The position numbers and the translations under genes were made by a program. Positions 5,620 to 5,654 of a stretch of 5,654 bases of DNA are shown here, in pieces. Source of the DNA: Cloacimonetes bacterium TCS62 (lineage in GTDB: Bacteria; Cloacimonadota; Cloacimonadia; Cloacimonadales; TCS61); contig LSCM01000095.1 of NCBI GenBank assembly GCA_001577185.1, forward strand, positions 1 to 5,654, written 5' to 3'. The stretch's first letter is position 1. Every line of letters starts with the position of its first letter. Below the pieces are notes generated by a model, which was given only the letters and a program-made list of their open reading frames with translations, searched no databases and was not told the DNA's origin.

Positions 5620-5654
5620 TGAATTTGTAAATAAAAATTAGTTTAACAATTGTA

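Noticed and set aside
1..5654. Mobile element, CRISPR array, tRNA or defence system
   Set aside because: No terminal repeats, spaced direct repeats, tRNA-like cloverleaf or defence-type protein motif was seen. The Xer protein has the housekeeping layout.

Overview
The window comes from an AT-rich bacterial genome (by eye about one third G+C) that uses the standard code, with TGA as a stop. It holds six protein genes, one of them cut by the left edge. No RNA gene, mobile element, CRISPR array or origin is visible. The gene set (8-oxoguanine deaminase, XerC/D recombinase, KsgA, Hsp33 and a P-loop ATPase of a kind often found in anaerobes) is bacterial and chromosomal. A Gram-negative-type anaerobe, perhaps of a candidate phylum such as Cloacimonadota, would fit, but this is a guess from gene style and base composition only.

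Layout: positions 1-3032 carry three genes that all read leftward. In transcription order they are a secreted protein that looks like a metallophosphatase without its metal ligands (3032-2298, TTG start), a XerC/XerD-type tyrosine recombinase (2201-1299), and an 8-oxoguanine deaminase-type amidohydrolase (1278 to beyond position 1). The recombinase and deaminase genes are only 20 bases apart and are probably co-transcribed. From 3155 to 3853 a single rightward gene encodes a P-loop ATPase of the MinD/CobQ-like class. From 5575 leftward, hslO (Hsp33) and rsmA (KsgA) form a pair that overlaps by four bases (ATGA) and meets the ATPase gene tail to tail at 3854-3893.

The most unusual non-coding structure lies between the divergent genes at 3033-3154. 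It is a 21-base perfect inverted repeat whose two outer ends are each a consensus TTGACA -35 hexamer pointing outward. It therefore looks like a symmetric divergent promoter that could also be an operator. A second point of interest is a 10-base inverted repeat around the hslO start codon, which in mRNA would enclose the ribosome binding site of this stress chaperone in a loop.

Functionally the window is mostly housekeeping: nucleobase-damage salvage, chromosome-dimer resolution, 16S rRNA dimethylation and redox protein protection. There is no sign of a defence island or prophage. The least explained items are the degenerate phosphatase-like secreted protein and the orphan ATPase that shares its promoter region.
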